Source: Streptomyces canus (GTDB lineage Bacteria; Actinomycetota; Actinomycetes; Streptomycetales; Streptomycetaceae). Taken from it: DNA of 64,000 nucleotides. The DNA is taken from positions 4,774,001 through 4,838,000 of the forward strand of contig NZ_JAUSWW010000001.1 in NCBI RefSeq assembly GCF_030815415.1, in the 5' to 3' direction. The notes beneath the pieces were generated by a model. That model was not told the DNA's origin, searched no databases, and saw only the letters and a list, made by a program, of their open reading frames with translations. The position numbers were made by a program, and so were the translations under genes. This document shows positions 34,074 through 41,517 of this stretch, piece after piece. Each line of letters opens with the position of its first letter. The first letter of the stretch is position 1.

Positions 34074-34700
34074 TCAGAGCTGGGCTGCGATGGCTTCGGC
34101 CATGGGCTCGGGGACGCCGAGGCGGGCGCGGAGGGTTGGGGTGTCGATCGGGGCGCCGGTGCGGGTGTGGTGTTCGGCGGCGACCTTGCGGGCGTGGTCG
34201 ACCAGGGCGGTCGGGACGGGTACGGCGGGGTGCTCGGGCCGAGCTTCGATGGCTGGTTGGGCGGGTGACTCGGGGGCGGGTTCGGGCGCGTCCTCCTGGT
34301 CCTCGATGGCCTCGGTGTCGTTGGTCGGCTTCGTCCTCGGGGCGGAGTGGGCGAGGAGCGTTCCGCCGAGGAAGGCGACCGCGGGCCAGCCCGCGACGAG
34401 GATGCGCAGCCAGGCCGGCACGTGGTCCAGGTCGAGGAGTCCGGCGGTGGCGACGTTCGCGCCGAGGGATGCGGCGAGTGCGATGAGGAACCAGCACCAC
34501 CCGGACGCTTTCGCCTCACCAGACCGGAGTCGACGCCAGGCGGCGACGAGCAGCAGGTCGACCGAGACGGGATAGGCCCACGCTTTCCATCCGTCCTGTC
34601 CGGCCGCCGAGGCGATGTCGTGGATGTGGGCGAATGACAGCGCGGCGGCGATCAGCGCCTGGACGAGCACCGCGTCGACGCGGGCTAGTTGGGCGCGCAT
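34074..34700 (-). CDS. DUF2637-type spread/transfer membrane protein
   Basis: A 208-residue protein with about four hydrophobic helices in the first 110 residues (DUF2637 pattern, GWKAWAYPVSVDLLLVAAW) and an acidic Pro-rich linker, then a C-terminal helical segment. Typical partner of Tra in Streptomyces integrative elements. GAAGGAG precedes ATG 34700. Confidence 0.82.
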   Translation of the reverse strand: MRAQLARVDAVLVQALIAAALSFAHIHDIASAAGQDGWKAWAYPVSVDLLLVAAWRRLRSGEAKASGWCWFLIALAASLGANVATAGLLDLDHVPAWLRILVAGWPAVAFLGGTLLAHSAPRTKPTNDTEAIEDQEDAPEPAPESPAQPAIEARPEHPAVPVPTALVDHARKVAAEHHTRTGAPIDTPTLRARLGVPEPMAEAIAAQL

Positions 34701-34785
34701 GAGCGGCTCCTTCCGGGTTCAGGCATGGGAGGGGTAGGGACGTGGCGTGAGGCGGTCACGCCGACCGGTTGGGGAGGGGGGAAGG

Positions 34786-36162
34786 TCAGTCGGTGATCGG
34801 GCGCGGCTGGACCTGCGGTACCGGGGCTTCGATCGGTCGTACGGGCACGCGGGGCCGGAAGGGCTTGAGTGCGGGCAGGTCGGGGAGCAGGTGCGCGAAG
34901 TCGCGGCAGATCTCGGCGGCATCGCCGAGGGAGAGATACGGCGTGCGGATGCGGGACCAGCCGCCGGAGGTGTCACCGGCGACTGCCAGGCCGGGGCGTT
35001 CGGGCGCGATGGCACAGGCGGCCATGACCGCCTCGGGGGCGATGTCGCCGAGGGCCATCTTGGCGGAGGCTTCGTCGTTGACGCGGTGGCAGACGCGGCC
35101 GGTCAGCTGGGCGCGGAGCATGGTCGCGCCCTTGCCGAGTTCGGCGCCGAAGCGCTGCCCGCAGACCTCCAGGTAGATGCCGGCGGCGCGGCCGAGTTGG
35201 GCGAGGCGGATGAGTTGGGTGACCATCTCGTCGCGCCGGTCCTCGTCCTTGCGGGTGGCGATGAGGAAGAGTTCGGCGACCTCGTCGACGAACAGCACGA
35301 TGGGGGTGGGGCGTTCGTGCTCGGGCAGGCCCCAGACGTCGGAGGTGATCTCCTCGTCGGGGATGTCCGGGGCGATGCCCTGCCGGGCCTTGATCAGGTC
35401 GTAGCGGTCCTCCATTTCCTTGACGAGCACAGGAAGCAGCTCGGCAGCCTGCTCCGGATCGGTGGCGAGGGCCGAGAGCCGGGACGCGAAGGGCGCCAGC
35501 TCCACGCCCCGCTTGCAGTCGATGCCGACCAGGGCGACCGGTTGCGGGGCGAGTCCGGTGATCAGGTGGCGCAGGTACATGGACTTGCCGGACAGGGTGG
35601 CGCCGAGGGTGAGTTGGTGCGGCATGGTGCGGTAGTCGCGTACGAAGGCGGTGGCATCCTCGCGCAGGGCGACCGGGATACGCAGGTACCCCGAGTCGAC
35701 CTTGCGCGGCATCCGAACCTGCCGCAGGACGTCGAAGCCGACGAGCCGCAGTTCGACGACACCGGGCTTGACGGTAGTGACGTAGACGGCGTGAACGCCC
35801 CAGGCGTGGCGCAGTCGCTCGGCGGAGGCTGCGACGTCGGCGGGCTCCTGCCCCGGGGCGAGCCGAAGCCGCAACCGGAGCCCGGTCGACGTAGGACGGA
35901 TGATGCCGCGACGCGGCGGTACGGGCCGTATCTCGCGCCGGGTGGTCGCCTTGACCGCCAGCACACGCAGTCGGGACGGTGCGACGGTCAGGCCGCACGC
36001 TTCCATGACCGAGCTGTACGAGCTGAGCAGCCGTGCCGTGGATATCGGCAGGCCGACGGTCGACCAGTAGACCCCGGGGTGCTTGGCCCGGGCGTAGGCG
36101 GCCCCACCGCCGAGTGCGGCGACAGGACCACCCACCTCCAGGAGTGTCGTCAGGTCGGACAT
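34786..36162 (-). CDS. FtsK/SpoIIIE-type DNA translocase Tra
   Basis: A 458-residue septal DNA translocator that moves double-stranded DNA between cells in Streptomyces conjugation. The Walker A is GATLSGKS at 187-194, the Walker B is IVLFVDEV near 286-293, and GQRFGAELGKGATMLRAQLTGR is the downstream arginine-finger region. Residues 1-60 contain a weak membrane segment. The start overlaps the upstream gene by one base (TGATG). Confidence 0.93.
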   Translation of the reverse strand: MSDLTTLLEVGGPVAALGGGAAYARAKHPGVYWSTVGLPISTARLLSSYSSVMEACGLTVAPSRLRVLAVKATTRREIRPVPPRRGIIRPTSTGLRLRLRLAPGQEPADVAASAERLRHAWGVHAVYVTTVKPGVVELRLVGFDVLRQVRMPRKVDSGYLRIPVALREDATAFVRDYRTMPHQLTLGATLSGKSMYLRHLITGLAPQPVALVGIDCKRGVELAPFASRLSALATDPEQAAELLPVLVKEMEDRYDLIKARQGIAPDIPDEEITSDVWGLPEHERPTPIVLFVDEVAELFLIATRKDEDRRDEMVTQLIRLAQLGRAAGIYLEVCGQRFGAELGKGATMLRAQLTGRVCHRVNDEASAKMALGDIAPEAVMAACAIAPERPGLAVAGDTSGGWSRIRTPYLSLGDAAEICRDFAHLLPDLPALKPFRPRVPVRPIEAPVPQVQPRPITD

Positions 36163-36521
36163 CAGGCAGCGGCCCCGGTAGCAGCAGCCGGGAACGCGGC
36201 CGGGGTGACGGCGGCGGCGCGGAAGGCGATGCCGTGGCGCTGCTGCCCGTTGAACACGCTCTCCCAGGGCCGGGCGATCAGCCCCGGCAGCGAGACCGGC
36301 GCCCCGAGCGCCAGCCCCTCCGAGATACCGCCCTCAGGAACGGTGACCTTGATCAGCGACGACTCGCCCTCCTCGATGTAGACGACGCCGATCGTCATCA
36401 GCGGCTCACCACTGACGGTGTCCATGGCCCGCTCGCCGGTCTGACGGTCGCGAACCTTCGGCTCCGGAGCCTCGGTCAGCAGGATCGTCGCGGCGGAGGC
36501 CTCAACACGGATGGTGCGCAA
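36162..36521 (-). CDS. SCO3933-family regulatory protein
   Basis: A 119-residue protein, beta-rich, with VRDRQTGERAMDTVSGEPL and LPGLIARPWE. It matches the SCO3933-type proteins that precede tra in AICEs; the exact role is unknown. TTG 36521 is preceded by GGGGA with six-base spacing, and no ATG or GTG start lies near the domain edge. First gene of the tra-spd operon, with two operator-like sites upstream. Confidence 0.75.
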   Translation of the reverse strand: MRTIRVEASAATILLTEAPEPKVRDRQTGERAMDTVSGEPLMTIGVVYIEEGESSLIKVTVPEGGISEGLALGAPVSLPGLIARPWESVFNGQQRHGIAFRAAAVTPAAFPAAATGAAA

Positions 36522-36537
36522 GGGAGTTCCCCTATCT

Positions 36538-36548
36538 ACTCGTCTATA
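36538..36548. promoter_or_regulatory. KorSA-type operator, tra operon (proximal)
   Basis: ACTCGTCTATA lies 17 bases upstream of the TTG start of the tra operon. Same core as sites at 33653, 36613, 37498 and (diverged) 38041. Confidence 0.65.
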
Positions 36549-36612
36549 CATGATGCGTCCTGCGAACCCGATCTTCGGGATCACGCGGACTACTCTGCCA
36601 CTCAACTTGCCC

Positions 36613-36628
36613 ACTCGTCTATACGAGT
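36613..36628. promoter_or_regulatory. KorSA-type operator, tra operon (distal, palindromic)
   Basis: ACTCGTCTATACGAGT is a perfect 6-bp dyad with a 4-bp spacer, the most symmetrical copy of the motif, between the tra operon and the 3' end of the GntR gene. Confidence 0.7.
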
Positions 36629-36689
36629 ATGCCTGTTGAGGTGTACGAGTCCGAGAACCGTCCCCGCGCACCACCACAAACCATGACGA

Positions 36690-37478
36690 TCAGGTCGCCG
36701 GAAGCTGGTACGACAGCACGTATGCGTCAGCCGCCATGACGGTGTCGCAGACCTCGACGGCTCGCCCCTCGGTGTCGAAGGCGGTCCGGATGAGGTGGAT
36801 TACGGGTACACCGGAGGCCAGTCGGAGGGTCTTCACCTCGGCGGGCGAGGGCATCCGGGCACGGATCTCCTCTTCGAAGTGGTCGAGGCGGTGGCCGAGT
36901 TCTTCGAGGCGGGCGTAGATGCCGCCAGGCCCGGGATTGGGTTCGGCGATCTGAGTGCCGCGGGCGATGTCGAGGGGCAGGTAGGAGGTGGCGAACTCGA
37001 CCGGTCGCCCGTCGAGGAGATACCGGCGCCGCCGGGCGAGTACGCGTCGTACGGACCCGAGCCGGGTGGAGATGTCCTGACTGGCCTTCTCTTCCTTGAC
37101 CTCCAGGCTGTCGACCTGCGGGTGACTGCCGGCGGCGTCGGCCTCGACGATGAAGGCGGACTTGCCCTGTTCCCGGTGCCGCCGTGCGAACCGGTCGGAG
37201 GCGAGACGCCGTACGGGCGGTCGGGGCCGGACGAAGACGCCCTTGCCGTGCTCGGCATGCACGAGCCCTTCCCCCTGGAGGATGGAGAAGGAGTTTCGGA
37301 CCGTCATACGGGATACCCCGTAGTGATCGACGAGGTCGGCCTCCGAGGGCAGCTTGTCGCCCTCGCGGAATCGCCCACGGTCGATTGCCTCACGCAGCTG
37401 GTCGGCGATCTGCCGGAAGACCGCACGATCGCTCGTGGGGTCGAGATCGCCGAGAAGGCCGGAAGAAAGAGGGCTCAC
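36690..37478 (-). CDS. KorSA-type GntR/HutC transcription repressor
   Basis: A 262-residue regulator. The winged helix FRQIADQLREAI through VSRMTVRNSFSILQGEGLV (about 20-75) is GntR-like; about 105-255 is a UTRA ligand-sensing domain. In pSAM2 the equivalent, KorSA, represses transfer and replication activation. GTG 37478 follows AAAGGAG. The predicted operators occur at its own promoter, the tra operon and two further sites. Confidence 0.9.
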   Translation of the reverse strand: MSPLSSGLLGDLDPTSDRAVFRQIADQLREAIDRGRFREGDKLPSEADLVDHYGVSRMTVRNSFSILQGEGLVHAEHGKGVFVRPRPPVRRLASDRFARRHREQGKSAFIVEADAAGSHPQVDSLEVKEEKASQDISTRLGSVRRVLARRRRYLLDGRPVEFATSYLPLDIARGTQIAEPNPGPGGIYARLEELGHRLDHFEEEIRARMPSPAEVKTLRLASGVPVIHLIRTAFDTEGRAVEVCDTVMAADAYVLSYQLPAT

Positions 37479-37497
37479 GCGTACTCCTTTAGGTATC

Positions 37498-37506
37498 TAG
37501 ACGAGT
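37498..37506. promoter_or_regulatory. KorSA-type operator before the GntR repressor gene
   Basis: TAGACGAGT, the reverse complement of the shared core ACTCGTCTA, lies 20 bases upstream of the GntR start and between it and the divergent NUDIX gene. Placement fits negative autoregulation. Confidence 0.65.
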
Positions 37507-37561
37507 GGGCGAGTCTTGTTGCTACGGTGGAGAGCCTAGCCAGCCGAGAGGGCCGAGGAAC

Positions 37562-37993
37562 GTGAGCACTGACCGACCGCACTCCGTGAGCGTTGCCGGA
37601 GTGGTCGTCGACGCCCAGGGCCGGGCCCTCCTCATCCAGCGCCGCGACAACGGCAAGTGGGAACCCCCAGGCGGCGTCCTCGAACGCGAGGAGACCATCC
37701 CCGAGGCCCTTCAACGCGAAGTCCTCGAAGAAACCGGCATCAAGATCGCACTTCCCGCGACCCTGACCGGCGTCTACAAGAACATGACGGGCCTGATCGT
37801 CTCGCTGGTCTTCCGCTGCGAAGCCGCCGACGGCACGCCCACCATTGGCGACGAAACCCGCGCCCTGCGCTGGGCCACCCGCGAAGAAGTCTCCGAACTC
37901 TCCGACGAGGCGTACGCCATCCGCGTCCTGGACGCACTCGACGCAACGTCCCCGCCGGCCATCCGCGCCCACGACGGCGTGCAACTCGTCTAG
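37562..37993 (+). CDS. Pif-like NUDIX hydrolase
   Basis: A 143-residue NUDIX protein with box GGVLEREETIPEALQREVLE followed by ETGI (near 38-61), consensus G-x5-E-x7-REU-x-EE-x-GU. In pSAM2 the NUDIX protein Pif prevents redundant transfer between element-bearing cells; the position beside the KorSA-type gene supports the same immunity role, by inference. GTG 37562 follows GAGGAA. Divergent from the repressor. Confidence 0.82.
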   Translation: MSTDRPHSVSVAGVVVDAQGRALLIQRRDNGKWEPPGGVLEREETIPEALQREVLEETGIKIALPATLTGVYKNMTGLIVSLVFRCEAADGTPTIGDETRALRWATREEVSELSDEAYAIRVLDALDATSPPAIRAHDGVQLV

Positions 37994-38039
37994 CCCGAAC
38001 CCGCTGCACATGGCGGCCTACCAGCACGAAGGAACTTGT

Positions 38040-38468
38040 ATGCACGAGTATACGAGTGCAGCCCGGGTTTGGGGGCTCACTTGCCCAGGTTTCCCAGAAG
38101 AGGTGAGCCGGGCCCGCCGTTGGACCCGCGACATCCTGCGCGGATCGCCGATGGCGGAGGACGCCGAGCTGATCGTGAGCGAGCTGAGCGCGAACGCGAT
38201 CCTGCACACGGCCAGCGGCCGGGACTCCGGCAGCTTCCACCTGGCCTTGGCGGTGTCGGCGCAGGTGATCGCCCTGTCGGTCACAGACGGCGGAGGGGCC
38301 GGCGCGGTCCCGAAGGTCGAGCACCAGGACCAGGAGGCCGAGCACGGCCGGGGCCTCGGCATGGTCACCGCGATCGCCCACCGGGTTGTGGTCCACGACA
38401 GCGACGGCGGCCACACGGTCACCGCGGAGCTCTTCACCGACGTACGTACGGGAGGCCACCCGTGCTGA
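38040..38468 (+). CDS. HATPase_c ATP-binding protein (anti-sigma-factor-kinase-like)
   Basis: A 142-residue single-domain GHKL ATPase. ELIVSELSANAILHTASG is the N-box and GRGLGMVTAIAHR the G-box, as in RsbW/SpoIIAB-type kinases of Streptomyces. No partner sigma or anti-sigma gene is nearby. ATG 38040 follows AAGGA. Located just downstream of the Pif-like gene, a common AICE arrangement. Confidence 0.85.
   Translation: MHEYTSAARVWGLTCPGFPEEVSRARRWTRDILRGSPMAEDAELIVSELSANAILHTASGRDSGSFHLALAVSAQVIALSVTDGGGAGAVPKVEHQDQEAEHGRGLGMVTAIAHRVVVHDSDGGHTVTAELFTDVRTGGHPC
38041..38060. promoter_or_regulatory. KorSA-type half-operator over a start codon
   Basis: TGCACGAGTATACGAGTGCA shares TATACGAGT with the palindromic tra site and overlaps the start codon of the ATP-binding protein. 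Weakest member of the set. Confidence 0.4.
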
Positions 38469-38857
38469 CGAACGAACCCCGCCACGGCTACTGGTGCGAG
38501 TGCTGGACTCAGGAGCTCACCGAGGAGGATCGGCCGACGCTCCGAGCGTCTCTAGACGCTTACTCGGCTTCTCAGGCAGACAGATGGGTTGCGGTGACGC
38601 TCCGCACGATCTCTCCGGCTCTGGACTCCGACGCTTCCGACGTGGCGTGGGCTTGGCTCTCCCAGGGACGCATCGCAACCCGGCAAGCCCTCTTACGTTC
38701 CGAGCCCTGCACAGTCACGATCACCCATGCTCAGACCCGCATCACATGGACGATCCGACCTGCGATCTTCCTACCGCTCGCCCATCGCCAAGGCGGAGCA
38801 CTGCCAGCCTGCGCCTACGACTTCAAGCTTCCCGAGTCATGCGGCCCTACTAAGTGA
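38462..38857 (+). CDS. AICE-associated protein of unknown function
   Basis: A 131-residue protein beginning with VLTNEPRHGYWCECWTQELT. No catalytic motif seen; Trp- and Cys-containing. GTG 38462 is preceded by GGGAGG and overlaps the ATP-binding gene by seven bases, so the two are co-translated. I recall such a gene after the ATP-binding protein in related elements but know no function. Confidence 0.65.
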   Translation: MLTNEPRHGYWCECWTQELTEEDRPTLRASLDAYSASQADRWVAVTLRTISPALDSDASDVAWAWLSQGRIATRQALLRSEPCTVTITHAQTRITWTIRPAIFLPLAHRQGGALPACAYDFKLPESCGPTK

Positions 38858-38933
38858 TCACACGTCCACAGGTTTAGGTCACGGATTCCAGCGTTTGTCG
38901 TGATTCTGCAGCCCGAACGCGATGTGATGAACC

Positions 38934-40316
38934 ATGCGAAAAAATCGGGGATTTCGGTACGTGCGCCTTCTCCTCATGAGCATTGTGCTCACGGCCTTGC
39001 TCGCTGGAGCATTGCTACTGCTCTGGCGAGGCCCTTGGCTGGTGGACGGGGAGTACTTGAGCCGAAAGGATCTTCAATCCGGTTCCGCTGCTCTCGTTAC
39101 TGGCTTCCGCACGGCCGTAGTGCAATTTCTGGCCGTGCTCGGAGCAAGCGTTGCCCTGATCTACACAGCGTTCACCTATCGACTCACACGCCGTGGCCAG
39201 GTCACAGACCGATTCACTAAAGCGCTTGAACGTCTGGGGTCAGACGAACCGTACGTGCGAATCGGCGGAGTACTCGCCTTGGAGCAGATCATCCATGACT
39301 CACCCACTCAGGCCAACCACGCAGCCCAAGTGTTGGCATCCTTTCTACGCAAACATGCCCCACACCGAATAGATGCGGCCCGTCCTATATCCGACTCACG
39401 CTGGGCACCTCACCTAAGAAAAGCGTCCCCCTCGGTGCCTGACAGCGACAGAGGAGGGAGGCTACGCGATAGCAGAAGTGAACGGATCATTGCGGCACGC
39501 AAAGCAGCACGGAGAGGTGATACCGCCCCCGGTGTTACACCGAAACTTCTTCCCGACTATCCTGCCGACGATGTGCAGCAGGCCCTGACAGGACTGACCG
39601 ATGCTGTTTGCCGGCACCACACTGACCCTTCCGTACAGGTCAACCTATCGCGGCTTCATCTTGCAGGAGTCGACCTCGGCCAAGCAGACCTAACTGGCCT
39701 ACACCTCTGGGGAACTAACCTGACGGGTGCTTACATGGAACGCGCGAAGTGCCTGGAGACCCGAATGGGGGCGGCAGACTTGATGAATGCCAACCTCAGA
39801 CATGCAGATCTGCGCAAGGCAATCCTCAGGAGTGCTGACCTCAGCAACGCTGACCTAAGGTACGTAAAAGCTGAAAAGAGCGACTTCTTCAATGCTGTCC
39901 TACAAGGTGCCAGGCTCTGTCACGCTCAACTCAAAAACACCAAACTAGGAGCTGACCTTTCAGGTGCTGACCTGACGGGCGCAGACCTAACGAGTGCTCA
40001 TCTAGACCTCGCGGACCTCACCGATACAAACCTAATTAGCGTAACGTTCAGCGAAGCTGATCTTGAAGGTGCAATTCTGACTGGCGCGTATCTGAACGAA
40101 GCCAATCTCGCAACTGCGCGCGTAAACGCGACCCAAATCGTGTCAGCTCGCCCTACTCGATCCACAAAACTTCCTCCAGCCATCGCATCGGATCCCACGG
40201 TAATCGCGCGGATCACGGAAATCGAAGACGAGATGGAGCGTATCTTCGGGACCAAGGACGTGGCTAAATCGTCAAGGCTAACTTCTCTATTTTATGAAGC
40301 CCGCCGCGTCATATAG
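38934..40316 (+). CDS. Membrane-anchored pentapeptide-repeat protein
   Basis: A 460-residue protein. Two hydrophobic helices (about 12-32 and 62-82) are followed by a cytoplasmic linker and, from about 235 to 405, tandem A(D/N)Lxx pentapeptide repeats that fold into a quadrilateral beta-helix. Cargo of the element, with clearly lower GC than its neighbours. Function is unknown; such proteins occur in defence and stress contexts, but nothing here proves that. There is no clear ribosome site before ATG 38934. Confidence 0.78.
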   Translation: MRKNRGFRYVRLLLMSIVLTALLAGALLLLWRGPWLVDGEYLSRKDLQSGSAALVTGFRTAVVQFLAVLGASVALIYTAFTYRLTRRGQVTDRFTKALERLGSDEPYVRIGGVLALEQIIHDSPTQANHAAQVLASFLRKHAPHRIDAARPISDSRWAPHLRKASPSVPDSDRGGRLRDSRSERIIAARKAARRGDTAPGVTPKLLPDYPADDVQQALTGLTDAVCRHHTDPSVQVNLSRLHLAGVDLGQADLTGLHLWGTNLTGAYMERAKCLETRMGAADLMNANLRHADLRKAILRSADLSNADLRYVKAEKSDFFNAVLQGARLCHAQLKNTKLGADLSGADLTGADLTSAHLDLADLTDTNLISVTFSEADLEGAILTGAYLNEANLATARVNATQIVSARPTRSTKLPPAIASDPTVIARITEIEDEMERIFGTKDVAKSSRLTSLFYEARRVI

Positions 40317-40867
40317 CGCAAACCTAAATTGGTGGACGCGTCCAAGGCTGGCACCCCGTGGCCGCGTGATAGCAATGCTCAACCACGCTCAGCTCCACCA
40401 GCACGGCCCCGGCCCTCCCCGCGCACGCCAATCAGGACGCGCACAGCCAAGCCGAGGCAAGCGGTGTCAAGCATCAAGTGAAGCCACTGCGTCAAGCATC
40501 AACCGAGACAAGACAAGACCTAAGCGCACGACTGAGTTACAACTTTCTCTACTGGTTCAAGGGCTCGCTTCGCTCGCCGTCGCTCCCGGCCTCCTGAACT
40601 GCAAGCAGTCCGATCGAAGATCGGAGATGCCGCGCACAGCGCGGCGGCGCCGGCTGGTCGCCGCCGCGCCGCCCCTCCTTGCCTTCGTCACCGGGGCCGC
40701 GCGCCGTCGCCCACCCGCGCCCACAAGAGGGCGAAGACCAGGCCGGGGCTGAACTGAGATAGCACAGCCAAGGTCAGAACAATGCCTCCGGCGGGGGATC
40801 GGCCGGCACCGGGATGGAGGGAGCGCCGCCGCCGACCGCGGGCACGTATTGGCGTGCGTGGGGGGAT

Positions 40868-41011
40868 CCTATCCCGTCCACCGTCGACCCAGGCAGAGCC
40901 GAGCAGACGCGGCCCCTGGCGTCCAGGTCGTTCGTACAGTGGCGCGCTCCACCTGGACGCCAGGAACCACGCCAGCTCCACGGTGTGTGGGTCGACGGCG
41001 GACGGGATAGG
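40868..41011. repeat. Nested long inverted repeat (144 bp)
   Basis: Outer arms 40868-40891 and 40988-41011 match at 23 of 24 positions (beginning CCTATCCCGTCC). Inner arms 40915-40928 and 40951-40964 match perfectly (CCTGGCGTCCAGGT). The arms could fold into a cruciform or long RNA hairpin. Confidence 0.8.
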
Positions 41012-41144
41012 AGCTGGGGGTGGGTGGTGAATGGAGCATGGCCCCGCTCGCACTGGCCCTCACCAGGCAGATCGTCATCAGGGCTCGACGGCGAGCTAGT
41101 CCAGGCACTGACGTGCGACCCCGTGTCACGCCTGAGTGCGTGAG

Positions 41145-41186
41145 CACAGCACGAGCCCCGTGGATTCCCAAGGGGCTCGTGCTGTG
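41145..41186. terminator. 15-bp hairpin terminator
   Basis: CACAGCACGAGCCCC (41145-41159) pairs perfectly with 41172-41186 around a 12-base loop. It lies downstream of the leftward restriction operon and could end it. The XRE stop is at 41308. Confidence 0.7.
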
Positions 41187-41307
41187 TCCAATGTCGACGA
41201 TCGGGTGATGAGCCGACTCGGATCCCACACCAGCCCTTCCTGCGACGGGACCGTGCTCCGTTACCCGGCCGGCGTCTCGTAGGCCTCCTGGTACGCTCGC
41301 CGCGGCT

Positions 41308-41517
41308 TCATCCGCGATCCTTCAACTCGAGCGTCAGGCCCAGCGCTTGCGCGATCTTGGCGATGGTCGCGGTCGTGACATCGTTATTCGCCTCGACGCG
41401 CGCGATGGTCGGGCGTGACAGCCCCGATTTCTCGCCGAGCTCCATCTGTGACCACCCCTGCTTCTTGCGGGCCTCGCGGATGACATCGCCGAAGCCTGCC
41501 TGTCCGGCCTCACTCAT
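41308..41517 (-). CDS. XRE-family regulator at the end of the hsd operon
   Basis: A 69-residue helix-turn-helix protein: WSQMELGEKSGLSRPTIARVEANNDVTTATIAKIAQAL is a Cro/C1 domain. ATG 41517 overlaps the hsdR stop by four bases, so it is translated last in the hsdMSR operon. Likely a control protein for the restriction system. Confidence 0.85.
   Translation of the reverse strand: MSEAGQAGFGDVIREARKKQGWSQMELGEKSGLSRPTIARVEANNDVTTATIAKIAQALGLTLELKDRG

Larger units (their letters stand above)
40317..41307. other. Non-coding kilobase inside the element, repeat-rich
   Basis: No supported gene. Direct repeats of GTCAAGCATCAA occur at 40466-40477 and 40491-40502 (period 25), a GC-rich segment follows at 40620-40745, then a nested inverted repeat at 40868-41011 and a terminator hairpin at 41145-41186. 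A candidate location for a replication or transfer locus of the element. Confidence 0.5.

Noticed and set aside
40466..41011. CRISPR-like array in the non-coding kilobase
   Set aside because: Only two short direct repeats without regular spacers; the rest are inverted repeats.
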